Source: Alectoria sarmentosa
Lineage: Eukaryota > Ascomycota > Lecanoromycetes > Lecanorales > Parmeliaceae
Assembly: GCA_009733775.1 (NCBI GenBank)
Contig: WOGZ01000034.1
Coordinates: forward strand, 124,001-188,000
Direction: 5' to 3'
Length of the DNA stretch: 64,000 bases
Under the pieces are notes generated by a model. It was not told the origin of the DNA, ran no database searches, and worked only from the letters and a program-made list of their open reading frames with translations. The translations under genes and the position numbers were made by a program. Shown one piece after another: positions 22,563-34,467 of this stretch. Positions within the stretch are counted from its first letter, which is position 1; every line of letters starts with the position of its first letter.

Positions 22563-23990
22563 ATGCCTCAACGTCGCTCCCACTTCCCCAACGCCTCCAC
22601 CCCTTTAAAACGGGCCTCCGAATCCACAACTCCCTCGCGCCAATCCAAGCGCATCAAGTCCTCCCCTATCACCTCTTCCAAGACTACTCCAAAGAAAAGC
22701 CCGTATTTCGAGCACCCTGACAGCTCAAATCCCGAGTCCGAGTCTGAGATCGAAAAGGAGGCATCTGGATATGAAGATGAGGATGAATCTGCGAGTTTGA
22801 TGTCATCGCCGCCGGAAAGTGAAGTAGAGGAAGAGGAAGACGGCGATGCGAGCGAGGATGATGCGCCCAAAAAGCGGAAGAGAAGCAGACCCGCAAAGAG
22901 CAATGGTAATGGTATAGCCACCAGCGCAGGGAAGAAGGGACAGGAATTGTGGAGACCAGGCGCGAAGATTGATGCTGCGCCAGGGGAAGCGGTCTTCATT
23001 AAGCTGCCCAAAGCGAGGGACGCAGGCAAGGTACCATATACGGACAGTACCATACACCCAAACACGATACTGTTCCTCAAGGATCTGCGGGCCAACAACG
23101 ATCGCGAATGGCTCAAGATGCACGATGCAGATTACCGGCAATCGAAGAAGGACTTTGATTGCTTCGTGGAATGCCTAACGGAGAAAGTGATGGAGAAAGA
23201 CGATACCATTCCAGAACTACCGCCCAAAGATCTCACTTTCCGCATCTACCGTGACATCCGCTTCTCCCCAGATCCAACGCCCTACAAAACGCACTTCTCC
23301 GCTGCCTGGTCACGGACGGGAAGAAAAGGGCCGTATGCGGGTTACTATGTCCAGGTACAGCCTAACGGATCGTTCGTAAGTGCACTTTGTCGAGCAACTT
23401 TCACCCAATCTAGACCATGTCTGAGCTGCGAGACATGTTTCGAGAGCAAACGACTTATGTAACTCATGCGACCTGTCATACTAACCAAGCCTTCCGCCTC
23501 AAATAAACCACGCTGACTCCGAAATGCGCAGGTGGGAGCTGGGGTATGGCACCCCGAAGCGCCGCCTCTGGCGCTGATGCGGAATGACGTTGACCTGAAA
23601 AGCCACAAGATCAAGGCGGTGCTGACGGCGCCAGAGCTCAGGAGGGAGTTCTTTGGTGGGATATCAAATGATGAGAAGAAAGCTGTAAAGGCGTTTGTGG
23701 GTATGAACACAGAAAATATGTTGAAGACCAAGCCAAAGGGCTACGAGAAAGACAATCCTAATATTGACCTGTTGAAATTGCGTAATTATACTATTGGCAA
23801 GAAGCTGAAGGATGAAGAGGTGCTTGGCCCTGGTGGTCTCAGGAGGATTGTGGAACTAATTGGGATCCTGAAACCTTTTGTTTCGTACCTAAATGGTGTG
23901 GTTATGCCGGATGAAGAGCCGAGCTCTGAGGACGAGGAAGAGGAAGGAGAGGAAGGAGGAGAAGAGGAAGAGGGAGAGGGAGATGAATAA
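22563..23990 (+). CDS. DUF2461 (TIGR02453) family protein
   Basis: Conserved fungal protein of unknown biochemical role with a DUF2461 domain. Two exons, 22563-23375 and 23532-23990, give 423 residues. The N-terminal 145 residues are low complexity, basic then acidic (Ser/Glu/Asp rich) with a KKRKRSR nuclear-localisation-like motif. The domain runs from about residue 175 to 385: FLKDLRANNDREWLKMHDAD, CFVECLTEKVMEKD, FRIYRDIRFSPDPTPYKTHF, GYYVQVQPNGSF joined to VGAGVWHPEAPPLALMRNDV, then ELRREFFGG and a LRNYTIGKKLKDEEVLGPGG segment. The C-terminus is an acidic Glu/Gly run. The intron is 156 nt (GTAAGT..GCGCAG). The nuclear location is inferred from composition only. Confidence 0.9.
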
Positions 23991-24127
23991 GAGGAGCTCA
24001 TGTATCACATAAACCTCCTTGAAAAGCGAGAAGCCTGAAAACTTCCTGATCCTTTCACAGAGCCAGAGCCTCATTCTCTATTTGTGCCACAATATCTAAT
24101 ATGCACTAGCCACGGCATTAGCCTCTT

Positions 24128-24445
24128 CTATTGCTCGTTGCCAACGGCTCCATTGCCCCTGTATGACGTAGGAAGATTGATTGGAGTCCCCACTATGCTC
24201 GTCATCTGCGCATCTTCTGCCCTCTCCTCATCCACCTGTCCTAGGCGTTCTATCTCGCCAAGAGCAAGCTTTGTGTCCGTGAGCTCATAGCGTCTGATAG
24301 TATTCAGATCCGTGTCCCTAGCGTAGCCCCAACGACGCCTCACACTGTCCGACGGGCTGACCCATTCTTCCATATCCTCCTTTTTGGCCTTATTGCGGCC
24401 CCCAGAGACCTTTTCTGCGGCCGCCACCCACTCTGCCTGAGTCAT
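24128..24445 (-). CDS. small hypothetical protein, possibly a 3' exon
   Basis: A 105-codon frame starting MTQAEWVAAAEKVSGGRN and containing MEEWVSPSDSVRRRWGYARD and YELTDTKLALGEIERLG, which reads like a charged helical globular protein rather than random translation. I do not recognise it. The ATG follows GGTGGTGAG, a possible splice acceptor, so it could be the last exon of a gene extending right, but the upstream frames are unconvincing. It is convergent with the DUF2461 gene, 137 nt apart. Confidence 0.45.
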   Translation of the reverse strand: MTQAEWVAAAEKVSGGRNKAKKEDMEEWVSPSDSVRRRWGYARDTDLNTIRRYELTDTKLALGEIERLGQVDEERAEDAQMTSIVGTPINLPTSYRGNGAVGNEQ

Positions 24446-27400
24446 CTCACCACCTAGCCACTAGTCCAAATGACGCAGGGCAGTGGGCAAACCGTCATTC
24501 GGGGGTCAGCTTTTGCTGGGGACTGTCCCCAGTGTTCCTGCCGTCCTGGATAGGTTTGGCCGTTGTTTTCGCGGCATGCAAGGTCAACAAAAGCTGAAGA
24601 AGACCAGCAAAATGGGTGACATAACGCAGCAGTGGCCTGGGACGTGCCACGTGGGTCTTTACCTGTATGATCTCGCAACACTTCATCGTGGTTGATGCGC
24701 TTCCCCAAGCCCATTCGGGTACAACGCTCAGGCTTATCGCTATACGTTGGTGGTACTTGTTGGGATTGTACGCCAGTGTGATGAAATGTTTGGGGGGCTG
24801 TAGTTCCTATGGTCGAGGCGTCAGTAGACCTCCAACGGTGCCACAACGGAAGCTTCAGTCACAAGAATGGGAACCTTGAGTACGCGACTGGGTGACTTAA
24901 TATTGTTACTGCGCTCAGCTTCTTTTTCGCTCTGTTTTTGGCCTGTCTCTTCTGGGCGCGGCGTGCTTTTGCGGTATTACGGAGTCTGCCTTGAGTAACA
25001 GTGACGCCTCGAGAGTTGGTGACCATGATATCGTCAGTGTTTGCCTAAATGAATGAGTAGTCCTACTTTCGGACAAGACAACAGGTCTTCCATGTCCTTG
25101 ATGTGATGCTGATGGTCGTGATTGACGGCCAGGTCTCAATCCCCCTGATCAGTACCAGTATGTCAACCGCAGTGTATAGTGCCGCGTGGGTGGCGCTTCG
25201 TTAAGAAATTGAAGACGGATTGCAGAGAATTATTAATCAACCAATCAATCCGAAAGACTTCTCTCAAGGAAACATTCTTTTGCGGTTTTTGTCCTGGGTT
25301 CGAATTCGGCACCCCCCTTCCTGGGGCTTTTTGTCCTCCTTTATTTCCTCTCCCACAATGTAGTCGAGACTCCCTTCTTCTAAACGTTTGGCCTCGATCG
25401 CGGCCGAAAGGAAATGGGTACATTTTCTTCTTAATCAGATCTCGCTTGGCCTGTGGCGACAATACTTGATGTCAACATATACAAGCGCTATGGCTGGCCA
25501 ACCCTCACGTCAGGTTTTGCTCTCACACGGCAGGTGGGTCGTTCAAGCATCAGCCCCCGAGTCTTTCAAGCTGACCCTCCTTTAGATTTTGCTAAATAAG
25601 CACGATAGATCATCAATAGCATAACGAATTTGGCAACCCTGATCATTAGGACAATACTAAAAGAGAGCATAGACCATTCAAACCCTCACATTTACGCTAA
25701 GAGAATACGCAAGAAACAAATCGAGGTGATCTTGCCAGTGACAGGCAACAGTTGGAAACTTCGTGAAGGAGAGCAATGGCAGGAAGCAGAGCAACTATGA
25801 CAGCAATCACAATTCGAAGAGTGTGTACACATGCTTAGGTCTCTCCATTTGGAAGTAGCTGAGACGTGTACTGGCTGTGCATAGCAGAGTGAGGAGCAGA
25901 ACTTGAGGCCTGAGACCTGTACTCGCGGAGCCTTTTCTGGCAATTAAGGTGGCCATAGACTCGGCATACATTCGGACCTGCGGAAAGAATAAGACGATGG
26001 TATACTCAGTACTTGAATTGAACGCAAGGGTCAGGTCCTCAATGATTATTCTGAGTATCTATATGTGAGGTTGAGGTTGGAATCCTCGAGTCAAGAGCAG
26101 ATCGCTTCTTGGCAGTCCTTTCCCATGTCGGCTAGCTCTCTCTTAGCTTTCTTAACGACGACGTGCCTTCATGGTTCCTTGGCTTCTCACCATCGCTTTC
26201 TACTCTGAAGCTCTCAAACCTAGTGTATATTTGTTGCTAATGGCTCTTGCAATGAAAGCGCTTGCCAGATGTGCAAGGCCTGGGAATTTCTTAACATTCA
26301 ACGTCTCGACGTCATTGATTGTTATGAGTGCCAGTAGTGTGTGACCTCTCGCATTTCTCCGCACACGACTTGGCGTGAGGTGAGCTCATTGCGATGGCAC
26401 CTGACATTCATGAGGGAGAATACTGGACACCGACGACGAAAGGTCAAGGGCCATCTAAAGATGATTCAGCCTGCCTTAGCACCACGATGTGACGTTGATT
26501 TCATCTGTAGTCTTTGACTTTTCAAAACAGTCTCTTGGAGCAAGCGGCCGTGCGAGCTCATCTGCTGAAGCATGCTAAACCGAGCCACCCAATTCGGATC
26601 TTCACTGGATGCGATCTTTTCTCCAACTCGCTACGTATGCTGCATCAAGCTTATTGAGTAACGAGTCCTGAAAAAGGAGGAAGGATCCTGACTGATATGA
26701 TCTTAGCTCGAACATAGAAAATGAATGAATGAGAAACGGGTCAATTTGCGCAATATGCTCACGACTAGTGCAAGGCACCGAATTTCGGTCTGATTGAGGA
26801 CGACCAGCAAAAGACACAATATAACGGAAATGACAGGATCAAAAGCCTACAAAATTGAAGCAGAACCGCAGCGTCCAGATTTGCCTACCCAGATTTGGGT
26901 AAAAAAGGTGATTAATAATCATTCTGGTCAGGATCGAACATCGAACCAAAAAGATACTTGAAGGTACCAGGGTTGGATAACCCCCCCAACACTCGCAAGA
27001 ATTTGAAGCACAGGAATGAAGGCGCCACCTTCCTTACTGTAGAGCTTTCCTTTTGAATGCAGGATCCATAATCATTGTGACAAGACAGATCGGGACGTCG
27101 TCAATGTGTATGCAGGAGGCAGTTGGCAGCTGCCTCAGAGACCCAAAGACTAATCCTCTCATAACCAAACGCACAAATTTCGCTGGGAAATCCTCCTAAT
27201 TTAGTGTATATTTTTCAAAGAAAAACTACCACTCTCTGGCCTCGCTTTGCTCAACACTCTCTAATTACGCCTTCTGATTTTTGCAGCACACTTTGTACAT
27301 ATACCGTTTTTGTTTATGCCATTATCGCCTTGCTCTCCTTGACCTGAACTCGATCTCTGGTCCGGCTTCACCCTTTCACTTCCTCTCCGTCTTCCACCCC

Positions 27401-27462
27401 ATCCACCCTTGCTGCGCGCACAATTTCCTACGCTATCTGCACCCTATCGCTCTTCGTATAAC
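24446..27462. other. gene-poor stretch
   Basis: About 3 kb. Minus-strand frames at 24,454-24,846 and 24,495-24,686 are open but unconvincing. No known domain, transposon terminus or RNA gene was recognised. The final 250 nt before 27,463 are strongly pyrimidine rich, as in fungal promoters and leaders. Confidence 0.45.
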
Positions 27463-28140
27463 ATGGGCCGCGACAAAACTGGCCATCGCGGCGGGGCCCG
27501 AGCAAACAGCTTACTTGGAACGATATTCAGAGGAAACGAAGCGCAGAAATGCCGACAAGAAAGCCTTGAGATGCGCCGAGAGCAACGCTTCAGTGCGCGT
27601 ACGAAATCCGCTGGCAGTGTTCATACGAAACCCGCTGGCAATGTTCAGAGGCCCTATCTATATCCGCAAGCAATGGTTCTACCAGCGAGGCCGTCGGCAT
27701 GCCAATGAACTCACCGGGCTCCGCAACAAACGCCGCTGGGTTCAAGGCCAGCTCGCCAACGACATTATCGACGGCAGTACCGCTCGTGAACTCTTGAAGC
27801 TCTACGACAAGGCTTTCGTCGACAAACCACAGGAGCAAAGGCCCCGGATTGAAGACATGTCGGGCAGTGCTAAGCTCGTCAATCAGCATTTGGAATACCC
27901 AATTGAGCACCGGTTGGGTATCTGTGGGGATGATACGGGGGAGCGAAGCCAGGATGCCAAGTTTACGGCAGAGCCGGTGAGCCAATTCTTCTGACGGCAT
28001 GAATGGTGTTGCAGGGGAAGAGGAGGAGGAGGAGGAGGAGGAGGAGGGGGAGGAGGAGGGGGAGGAAGAGGGGGAGGAAGAGGAAGAGGAAGAGGAAGAG
28101 GAAGAGGAAGAGGAAGAGGAAGGGATATGATTTCGTCTAA
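27463..28140 (+). CDS. hypothetical protein with Arg/Lys repeat tail (model uncertain)
   Basis: I do not recognise this gene. The frame reading KRRNADKKALRCAES, then GRRHANELTGLRNKRRWVQG, QLANDIIDGSTARELLKLYD and VDKPQEQRPRIEDMSG looks coding up to CCG at 27,976. A GTGAGC..TTGCAG segment (27,977-28,014, only 38 nt, with a CTGAC branch-like site) then joins in frame to 41 codons made almost only of AGG and AAG, ending GYDFV at 28,140. The start is unclear. The in-frame ATG is 27,641 (153 residues). A better-placed ATG at 27,463 (MGRDKTGHRGG) is in another frame and would need a further intron. A 24-nt unit is directly duplicated at about 27,600-27,645 (RNPLAVF/RNPLAMF). Confidence 0.35.
28018..28125 (+). 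repeat. purine-only GGA/AAG repeat tract
   Basis: About 108 nt containing only G and A on the plus strand, first mostly AGG triplets with GGG interruptions and then AGGAAG hexamers. It is a candidate triplex or slippage-prone tract. It may be translated as an Arg/Lys tail on the plus strand; the opposite strand reads as Ser/Pro/Leu runs depending on frame. Confidence 0.85.
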
Positions 28141-31100
28141 GAAAGAGGAGTGAGAAGGGCTCAATCTGGCGCATCACTCTCGTCTCGATGGCTCGATGGC
28201 TCAATGGCAGTGAGGGATGAGCAAAGGTGAATTGAGGTAGGATCATCCATTGTCGTGAGATTAGCGACAGTCTTGTCGCGTGTTTAACCAATGTAGTGGG
28301 ACACACGAAGCATCAACAAGGTGGAATTGGTTGGTTAGGCTTGACGGCTTGTGCCCGTGAAAGCAAGTCAGATGAGTACTAGTTTTAGGGTTGAGCGACC
28401 TCTTAATCGTAAAATCATTTGATCATTGTCATTCATTATCCGAGTCTTCCCCCGAACAATGATGACTAATGATAATAATAATCATAATCATCATAATAAT
28501 CATAATAATCATATTAATGACAATAATGACAATGACAATGCAGGTCATTACATTGGTGCAAAGACCAAAAGAAAAAGAAGTGCAAGTTCCAGAATCCCAA
28601 TGTCCGGTGTTCCAAAAGGGGCCAAGAATTGCGATTCCAAATTCACATTCACCCTGCCTTTGCCATCCCGCGCACTTCCCGAAGCGGAAGGCCATTCTTT
28701 TCATGCAGAAAAAAGCGAAAGGTAAGTACGTAGAAAGAAAAAGAAAAAGGCAAAGGCGAAAAAAAGGAAAAGCTGGAGCCTGAGGGTATAGTTTCCGTCG
28801 GCGAGGCCGACGCACCGTGCACGGGCCCTTGATTTCCACGTGGTCTAGCTGCTTTATCCAGCATCCCCAGGCATTTTCATGCCGGTAACCACTCACTGCC
28901 GCCACCCTTGCTTTCCTCTCCCCACCACACACACAAAAAACAAAAAAAAACAAAAAAAAACAAAAAAAAAAAAAGTGTCCGCGTTTGGTATCCAAATTCT
29001 CACTGTGCATGGGCAACGTACATATTTGCATCTTATGCAGCTATAGCCATGCAGCATGATATGATATATGATATGATAGGCCACTCACTTTTCATGTCCG
29101 AAGTCCGAATTACAAATGATTCACCTGCGTCCAATTCGTCGATGAAGGCCTTATCTATCAAAGACTAGAGACTGAATTGTTGCGAAATTGATTGGTTCAT
29201 AGAAAAAGGAAAAAGGGGAAAAGGGGAGAAAGGAGGTGGAAGTGGTACAGAAGATCAGAAGATCAGAAGATGGAATTAGCAAACGACGCATCATGCATGC
29301 TGTGGATTTTTCTTTTTCGAATGAATAAGATAATTTAGGGTTCTTAGTTTTTCCATTGCCACGAGGCATGGCTGGCTGAGGGCTGCGGGTGATGCTCGAC
29401 GGCGCTTTTTGGCCTCTGGGGGTTGCTACAGTCTGCCAGAGTCCATTGGCTGCTTATCGCAAGAGCGCCGAAATGGCGTGACCCGACAATCAATAGATGC
29501 ATGCAAGATGCCGGAGACAGGTACGCATCCGGACAGTCGCAGATTATTCCGTAGATTGGTATCGGCATCCTGGAACAATCGACACTAATCAGTACCCTAC
29601 CTCAGGTAGCTGCCTTAGGTACCTACCTACCTAGCTACCTACCTATCTACCTACTGTACTCCCGAGCCACATCTGGAAACTGAAATCCAAGCTCCAAGCA
29701 CCAAGCACCAGGCTGAGACACTTGTCAAAACATAAGGCTCGATATGGACAGGGTTGTCATTACCTATGATCGGTACCTACTTGCTATTGCTCTCATAATC
29801 CTTTATTCCCAGCTTCGAGGGACTCTTCTCAAGTCTCAACGTGACTGCGGCGGAAGTAGAAGTAGGTACTTTAGTTCGCGGCCTGCTAAAATGAAAAACA
29901 TGGGGTCCACCTCAGTCAGGATTCTGTGCCAAGAGACCAAGCTCGAGCTTGCTTCTTGGCGAGATCTGACCTCGACCAATCAAAAAGTCAAATAAGCGAA
30001 GTTTCATGCAAGGGATCTCCATCCTTCCTAGTTCCTAATCAACCATCGCAAAGTCTGGAGAGAAAGTGTCTGTCGTCTGTCTGACAAGTCCGTCCATATT
30101 ACTCACGAAAATGATAGTGATTGCTTCTCTAATAAATCGCATGGGATCTATTGAGCATGATCAAAGCTGGGCTTCGGTGACTCGGTCCGCCGTCCGTCAT
30201 ATTGTCTAGACCGGTCCCTCCCATGACTCTCGATCTTGCCTCGCACAGTCCCCACCGTTTTTGATCCTGACTTGCTTGGACTGGGACTTGGACTTGGACT
30301 TGCTCAATATGCAAGGACGATCCCATCGACTGTCTCCGCAACCCATAACCATGGTTGAGGTCCAACGGAACCGTTCGGATATTCTGATTAATCAACCCCT
30401 CGACGTACGACAAGCTTTGAGAGAGAAGCTTTTCCTTGAATGTCGGGTGATCTGGGGCGTCGGATATGGATACCTGCACCTACCTTCAAAATTTGGTCGG
30501 TAAGTAGGTAGAAACTTCCGTCACTCTCCATTACAGAGTCTATTATGCAGCACTGGCATCTCTCCTTAGATCATTTGAGGCCGCGGCGGAAAGGCTTAAA
30601 AATGAGCCCAATACGAGTCCGTGTGAAACACCAACAGCTGTCAAGTTTCACGACTTCGCACACCGATGAAGCCTCAGGCCAACAATCTTGAAGCCGTATG
30701 CGCTCCAACTAGGACGTGTTGGAGTCGATAGACGTATTGATACCACTCAAGAGGGAAAGGGTTGCGAGAACATTTGAGCAGACTTATTAGTAAGGTCAAA
30801 GGTCTAGACTTTTTCATCCCGAGGGGCCATTTATTTGTTCTTGCGCAAAGGAGAGATCCCTGTCAGCAATTCTGCAAGGAATTTCTGCTAGTCCGAGACG
30901 GGCTAAGCATCAAAAAGAGGCCGGGGCAGATAATGCAACTGGTCGAGTGTGAGCGTCGAGGACTCGAGTGTCGACATGTCAGTCTCAAGCTTCGACAAAT
31001 CAAAGTCACCCAAACAAACAGCAAGCCATAATCAAGGTCAAAGTCAGCCTTCCGAAGCCTCCCTTTGATGACCAAACCCTTGTGCGGGTCTTGTACTGGG

Positions 31101-31570
31101 CATGATCTGGAGACGACATGCCCATAAAACACGAGCATTTGCCCTCAAGAGGCCGCACTTGTACCCAGGCAGAAGAGACTTTGTTCTCTGCCGGTGAGTC
31201 GGATGGAAAACTGGGGTATCGATTGACTTCCAAATTGCTGTAAATTGGAGACGTAAAAGCATGATAGACTCGTAGCAGTCAGAAGATGCAGACAATCAAT
31301 CCTTCCATCAGGTCTGCTGAGTCTATCTCTACGTCAGGCAGAGTAGGGTTAGACAGTCAAATCAAACCAGTGCATCCGCATGAAGTATTTAAGATGACCG
31401 AGACCAAGCTTGGTCCTAGTTTGTCCATGTTCGCCCTCCTCCCACTCCTTCTTTCCTGCCCCCCAAGTCCCAAAGGGACTCTATCAAGCGACGGACTGGC
31501 GAGACTGGCGAAACTGGGGCCAGAGCTCTTGCCGGACAGCGACACGTCCACCTCCTTGCATACTCATCTC

Positions 31571-31606
31571 ATTACATTTACATTTACATTTACATTTACA
31601 TTTACA
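31571..31606 (+). repeat. (CATTTA)n microsatellite
   Basis: Tandem CATTTA hexamers, about five to six copies. Confidence 0.9.
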
Positions 31607-31848
31607 ATCACCGTTGGAGAAGATATCATAGACAAGGTGACCATTATTATTATTGTTTGTGTCAACTGCCTGTGCATCGCAAACCGTCTCCTCTGCCAAA
31701 TTGGGCCACGTTATCAAGGTCACAGCGGCACAAACAAGGCCGTCAGAGCCCGCATCCAGCCTTTGAGACCGCCTGCCGCAAGCCCACCCTTAAAGCTGGA
31801 CAAAGGAAAACCCATTAATCGACTCTTCGACACAACTCTTGCAACGCG

Positions 31849-31880
31849 CCAACAACAACAACAACAACAACAACAACAAC
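31849..31880 (+). repeat. (CAA)n microsatellite
   Basis: About ten consecutive CAA triplets. In one frame it would encode Gln, but the surrounding frame is not a convincing gene. Confidence 0.9.
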
Positions 31881-32765
31881 TACCATTTTCATTCCATCCA
31901 TCCCCCCCCCCTCTTTCCCCTCCCCTCGCCTTCTCCAACTTCAGATCCCGACAGTTCCTACCAAAAAGCTTGGACTGGATCTCGTTCCGTTATTACCATT
32001 ATTATTATCATCATTATTACTATTATCATCATCTATTATTATTACAATCATTTATCATTATTGTTTATTCATCATCTTCTGTCCTTGGTCTTCTTTATTA
32101 GTATCACCGCCCCCGTTGGACGTAAGTTGCAGCGGAGATCTACTGCGCTGACAGCTCCTGCGATCGTCCGTCTGATCGACGGACCCGAAAGCCTGGGCTT
32201 GCACTCTGGACTGGGGGATTCTAGGCACATTGAGCTATCACCACACTTTAGGCTCGAGATCGTCGCTATATCGACTGTTGACACGAGCTTCTTGCATATG
32301 CAGTACCTGCAACTTAATCTGAGCAAATCGACGTCCCGTATTCCACCTCTGCTCTCCCTCAAATCATACTGAGTTCCGCGAGCCAAACGCCATTGCACCT
32401 TGGTTCCCGGGACCTGCCTCACAGTACCAGAACCACGTTTGGGGGCATCTTGCCTTCAGACACAATCAGATACAAGAGCCCAAATCTTCATCTGGGATAA
32501 GACTGTCAGAAGAAGGCTCGCATTGAGTGTACGAAAACGATAAACACGGCTCGAAGGGGAAGAAGAAGAAGAACAACTACTGCTGCTGCTACTACTACTC
32601 CCTCCCTCCCTCGAATTTGCACCGATCCAACAAGCAATCACGGTGCAAGCTCCGTCGAGGGCAGAAATACCTACAAAAGCCCAGAGCATCTACGCTGGCT
32701 ACCCTTCTGCTGCCTCCAGCGCGCGATCATTTTCGACTGCCGGCAGTTGATCGCGCTTCCCGCAG

Positions 32766-34467
32766 ATTCAAACCCACCACGCCGTCTCCGGCTTCAAAGC
32801 TTACGTTGCCCTCCCTGGATTTCTTGCAACAGCAGGCCAGTCAGCAGTACTGGCCTGGTGCATCTTCCTCTAACCCAGCCTCCACGGCTCAACAGTTGGG
32901 CACCCTACCGACCCCACCAAGCGACGGGACGGACGGTTTCAAACCACCAGGTCACAATAACCGCGAAGCGGTCCTCAGCAACCTGGCGACGGCCGCGGTA
33001 CATCAGCCCGGTATGGCTTCGAACTTGGAGCCAACCGGAGCATCTTCCAGCTTGACATCTCGTAGACCAGCCGCAAACAACTTGCCAAGCTTCGAACTCC
33101 CGGCACCTTTCGGTCAACAATATGCGCAGAAATACACTCCCTTGCCAGCCATCAATGGCACACAATCTACACAGGCCTCGGTCAGCGTAGGCAACCTTCT
33201 GACGCCGCCATCGACAGTCCCAGGTGACAACCTCAGTCCGATATCTTCTGCCCTAAACGGTCTCAATAATAACAGTAGCCAAGGAGGAATGCCGCCATAT
33301 AACAGCTTTGCTTGGCCACCGCTTCCAACAGGCTTGACGCCCATTGGGATGGGAAGTGGGATTACGCCACAGCCATGGACAAACTCATCGAACCAAGCTC
33401 GGGGACTGTTTTCTCCTTCACTTTCAAGTACACTTGCTGCGTCTCTTGCGCGTGGCAGCTCCAACTCGCCATCCGCGACCGAAGGCTTACCTCCGCCACC
33501 ATTTGACATGAAATACGACATGAGCCAGCTCCCGCCTCTACCCACATCAATCTCAATGTCGACGGCTACAACTCTCCCAGCCATTGCTGCACAGCAACAG
33601 GCACAGGCAATAGCATATATGAATCAAAGCCAGACGCAAAACCAGACGCCAGTGTCAACCACAACCCAGGCGTCGCCCGTCAATGGTACCGAAACCTATA
33701 TGCAACGGCCAAACTCGACACCTATCTTTTACAGCCAATCCCAACCGTCATCAGCACAGCAAAGCACATTTCCTCCGTTCAACTCTAATTCATCGCCCAT
33801 CCAGCAGAGCCCAATGAGCGCACCTCCACAAGGTTCTCGGATATCGCCTATCAACGCTCAATCAGCAACCTTCTCTCCTCCCACGTCACAGTCCAATCCA
33901 TTCGCTGGCCGCTCCACATACGGTCCATACTCTCTACCAGCGCCCATGAGTGCCCCAGCACACATGAGCGGACCGATTATGTCGAACATCCATAACCCAA
34001 GTACTCCAATGGGCTTGGTCGGGATGCAAAGCCATGGTCTTCCGGGAGGGATGATGGCTGGCTACAATAGCGGCCACGCAGCGCATCTGCAGCAACAGAT
34101 GTATGGGAATCCGCAACCAACGCCGCATAATGAGAGACCCTTCAAGTGCGATCAGTGTCCCCAAAGTTTCAACCGGAACCATGATCTGAAAAGGCATAAG
34201 AGGATACATCTTGCGGTGAAGCCCTTCCCTTGCGGGTTCTGTGAGAAGAGCTTTTCGAGGAAAGACGCTCTCAAGGTAAGCTTTCACGCGTAGACTTGGG
34301 AGAAAGTTCGTAACTCATACTTCTTACAGAGACACATCCTTGTCAAAGGCTGCGGCAAGTCGATATCCTCTAGCACCAGAGACCGCCAAGAGACACCCGA
34401 TCCTCAACCAAAGGATGAGTCAAGTGATAACGATGAATCGCCTGTGCTTCATAATACCTCAGTATAG
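32766..34467 (+). CDS. C2H2/C2HC zinc-finger transcription factor (5' end unresolved)
   Basis: Nuclear DNA-binding regulator. The exon before the last intron ends at 34,275 and the last exon is 34,330-34,467 (intron GTAAGC..TTACAG). The C-terminal DNA-binding part reads RPFKCDQCPQSFNRNHDLKR.HKRIH, a C2H2 finger, then KPFPCGFCEKSFSRKDALK joined across the intron to RHILVKGCGK, a C-C-H-C finger. The rest is Ser/Pro/Gln/Asn-rich activation-type sequence (PPSTVPGDNLSPISSALNGL and similar). The first in-frame ATG is 33,013 (466 residues), but the frame is coding-like well before it (TLPSLDFLQQQASQQYWPG), so an upstream exon with the true start is likely. 32,766, after CTTCCCGCAG, is a guess. The C2H2 plus C2HC layout recalls Aspergillus NsdC; I do not assign the name. 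Confidence 0.82.

Larger units (their letters stand above)
28141..32765. other. gene-poor region with many microsatellites; probable long leader of the C2H2 gene at its right end
   Basis: About 4.6 kb with no secure gene. Simple repeats: ATA/ATC-rich trinucleotides 28,461-28,540; A-runs spaced by C 28,927-28,974; TACC/TAGC array 29,618-29,655; GGACTT-type repeats about 30,275-30,300; (CATTTA)n 31,571-31,606; (CAA)n 31,849-31,880; ATT/ATC-rich 31,991-32,075. A 271-codon frame at 31,286-32,101 is largely translated simple repeat and is not called. From about 31.5 kb onward the sequence resembles the long, pyrimidine-rich 5' leader usual for fungal transcription factor genes. Confidence 0.5.

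Noticed and set aside
25285..25320. tRNA T-arm (GGGTTCGAATTCGG)
   Set aside because: No complementary five-base stem around the loop and no upstream cloverleaf arms.
27590..28306. 238-codon minus-strand frame with long serine run
   Set aside because: It is the shadow of the GGA/AAG repeat and of the plus-strand frame. Its residues outside the run show no domain and no promoter context was seen.
28429..29031. 200-codon minus-strand frame
   Set aside because: Composed of Phe-rich and Ile/Met-rich translations of A-runs and ATA repeats; not a protein.
31286..32101. 271-codon plus-strand frame
   Set aside because: Mostly translated microsatellites (Thr/Phe, Gln, Tyr/His/Ile runs); no domain.
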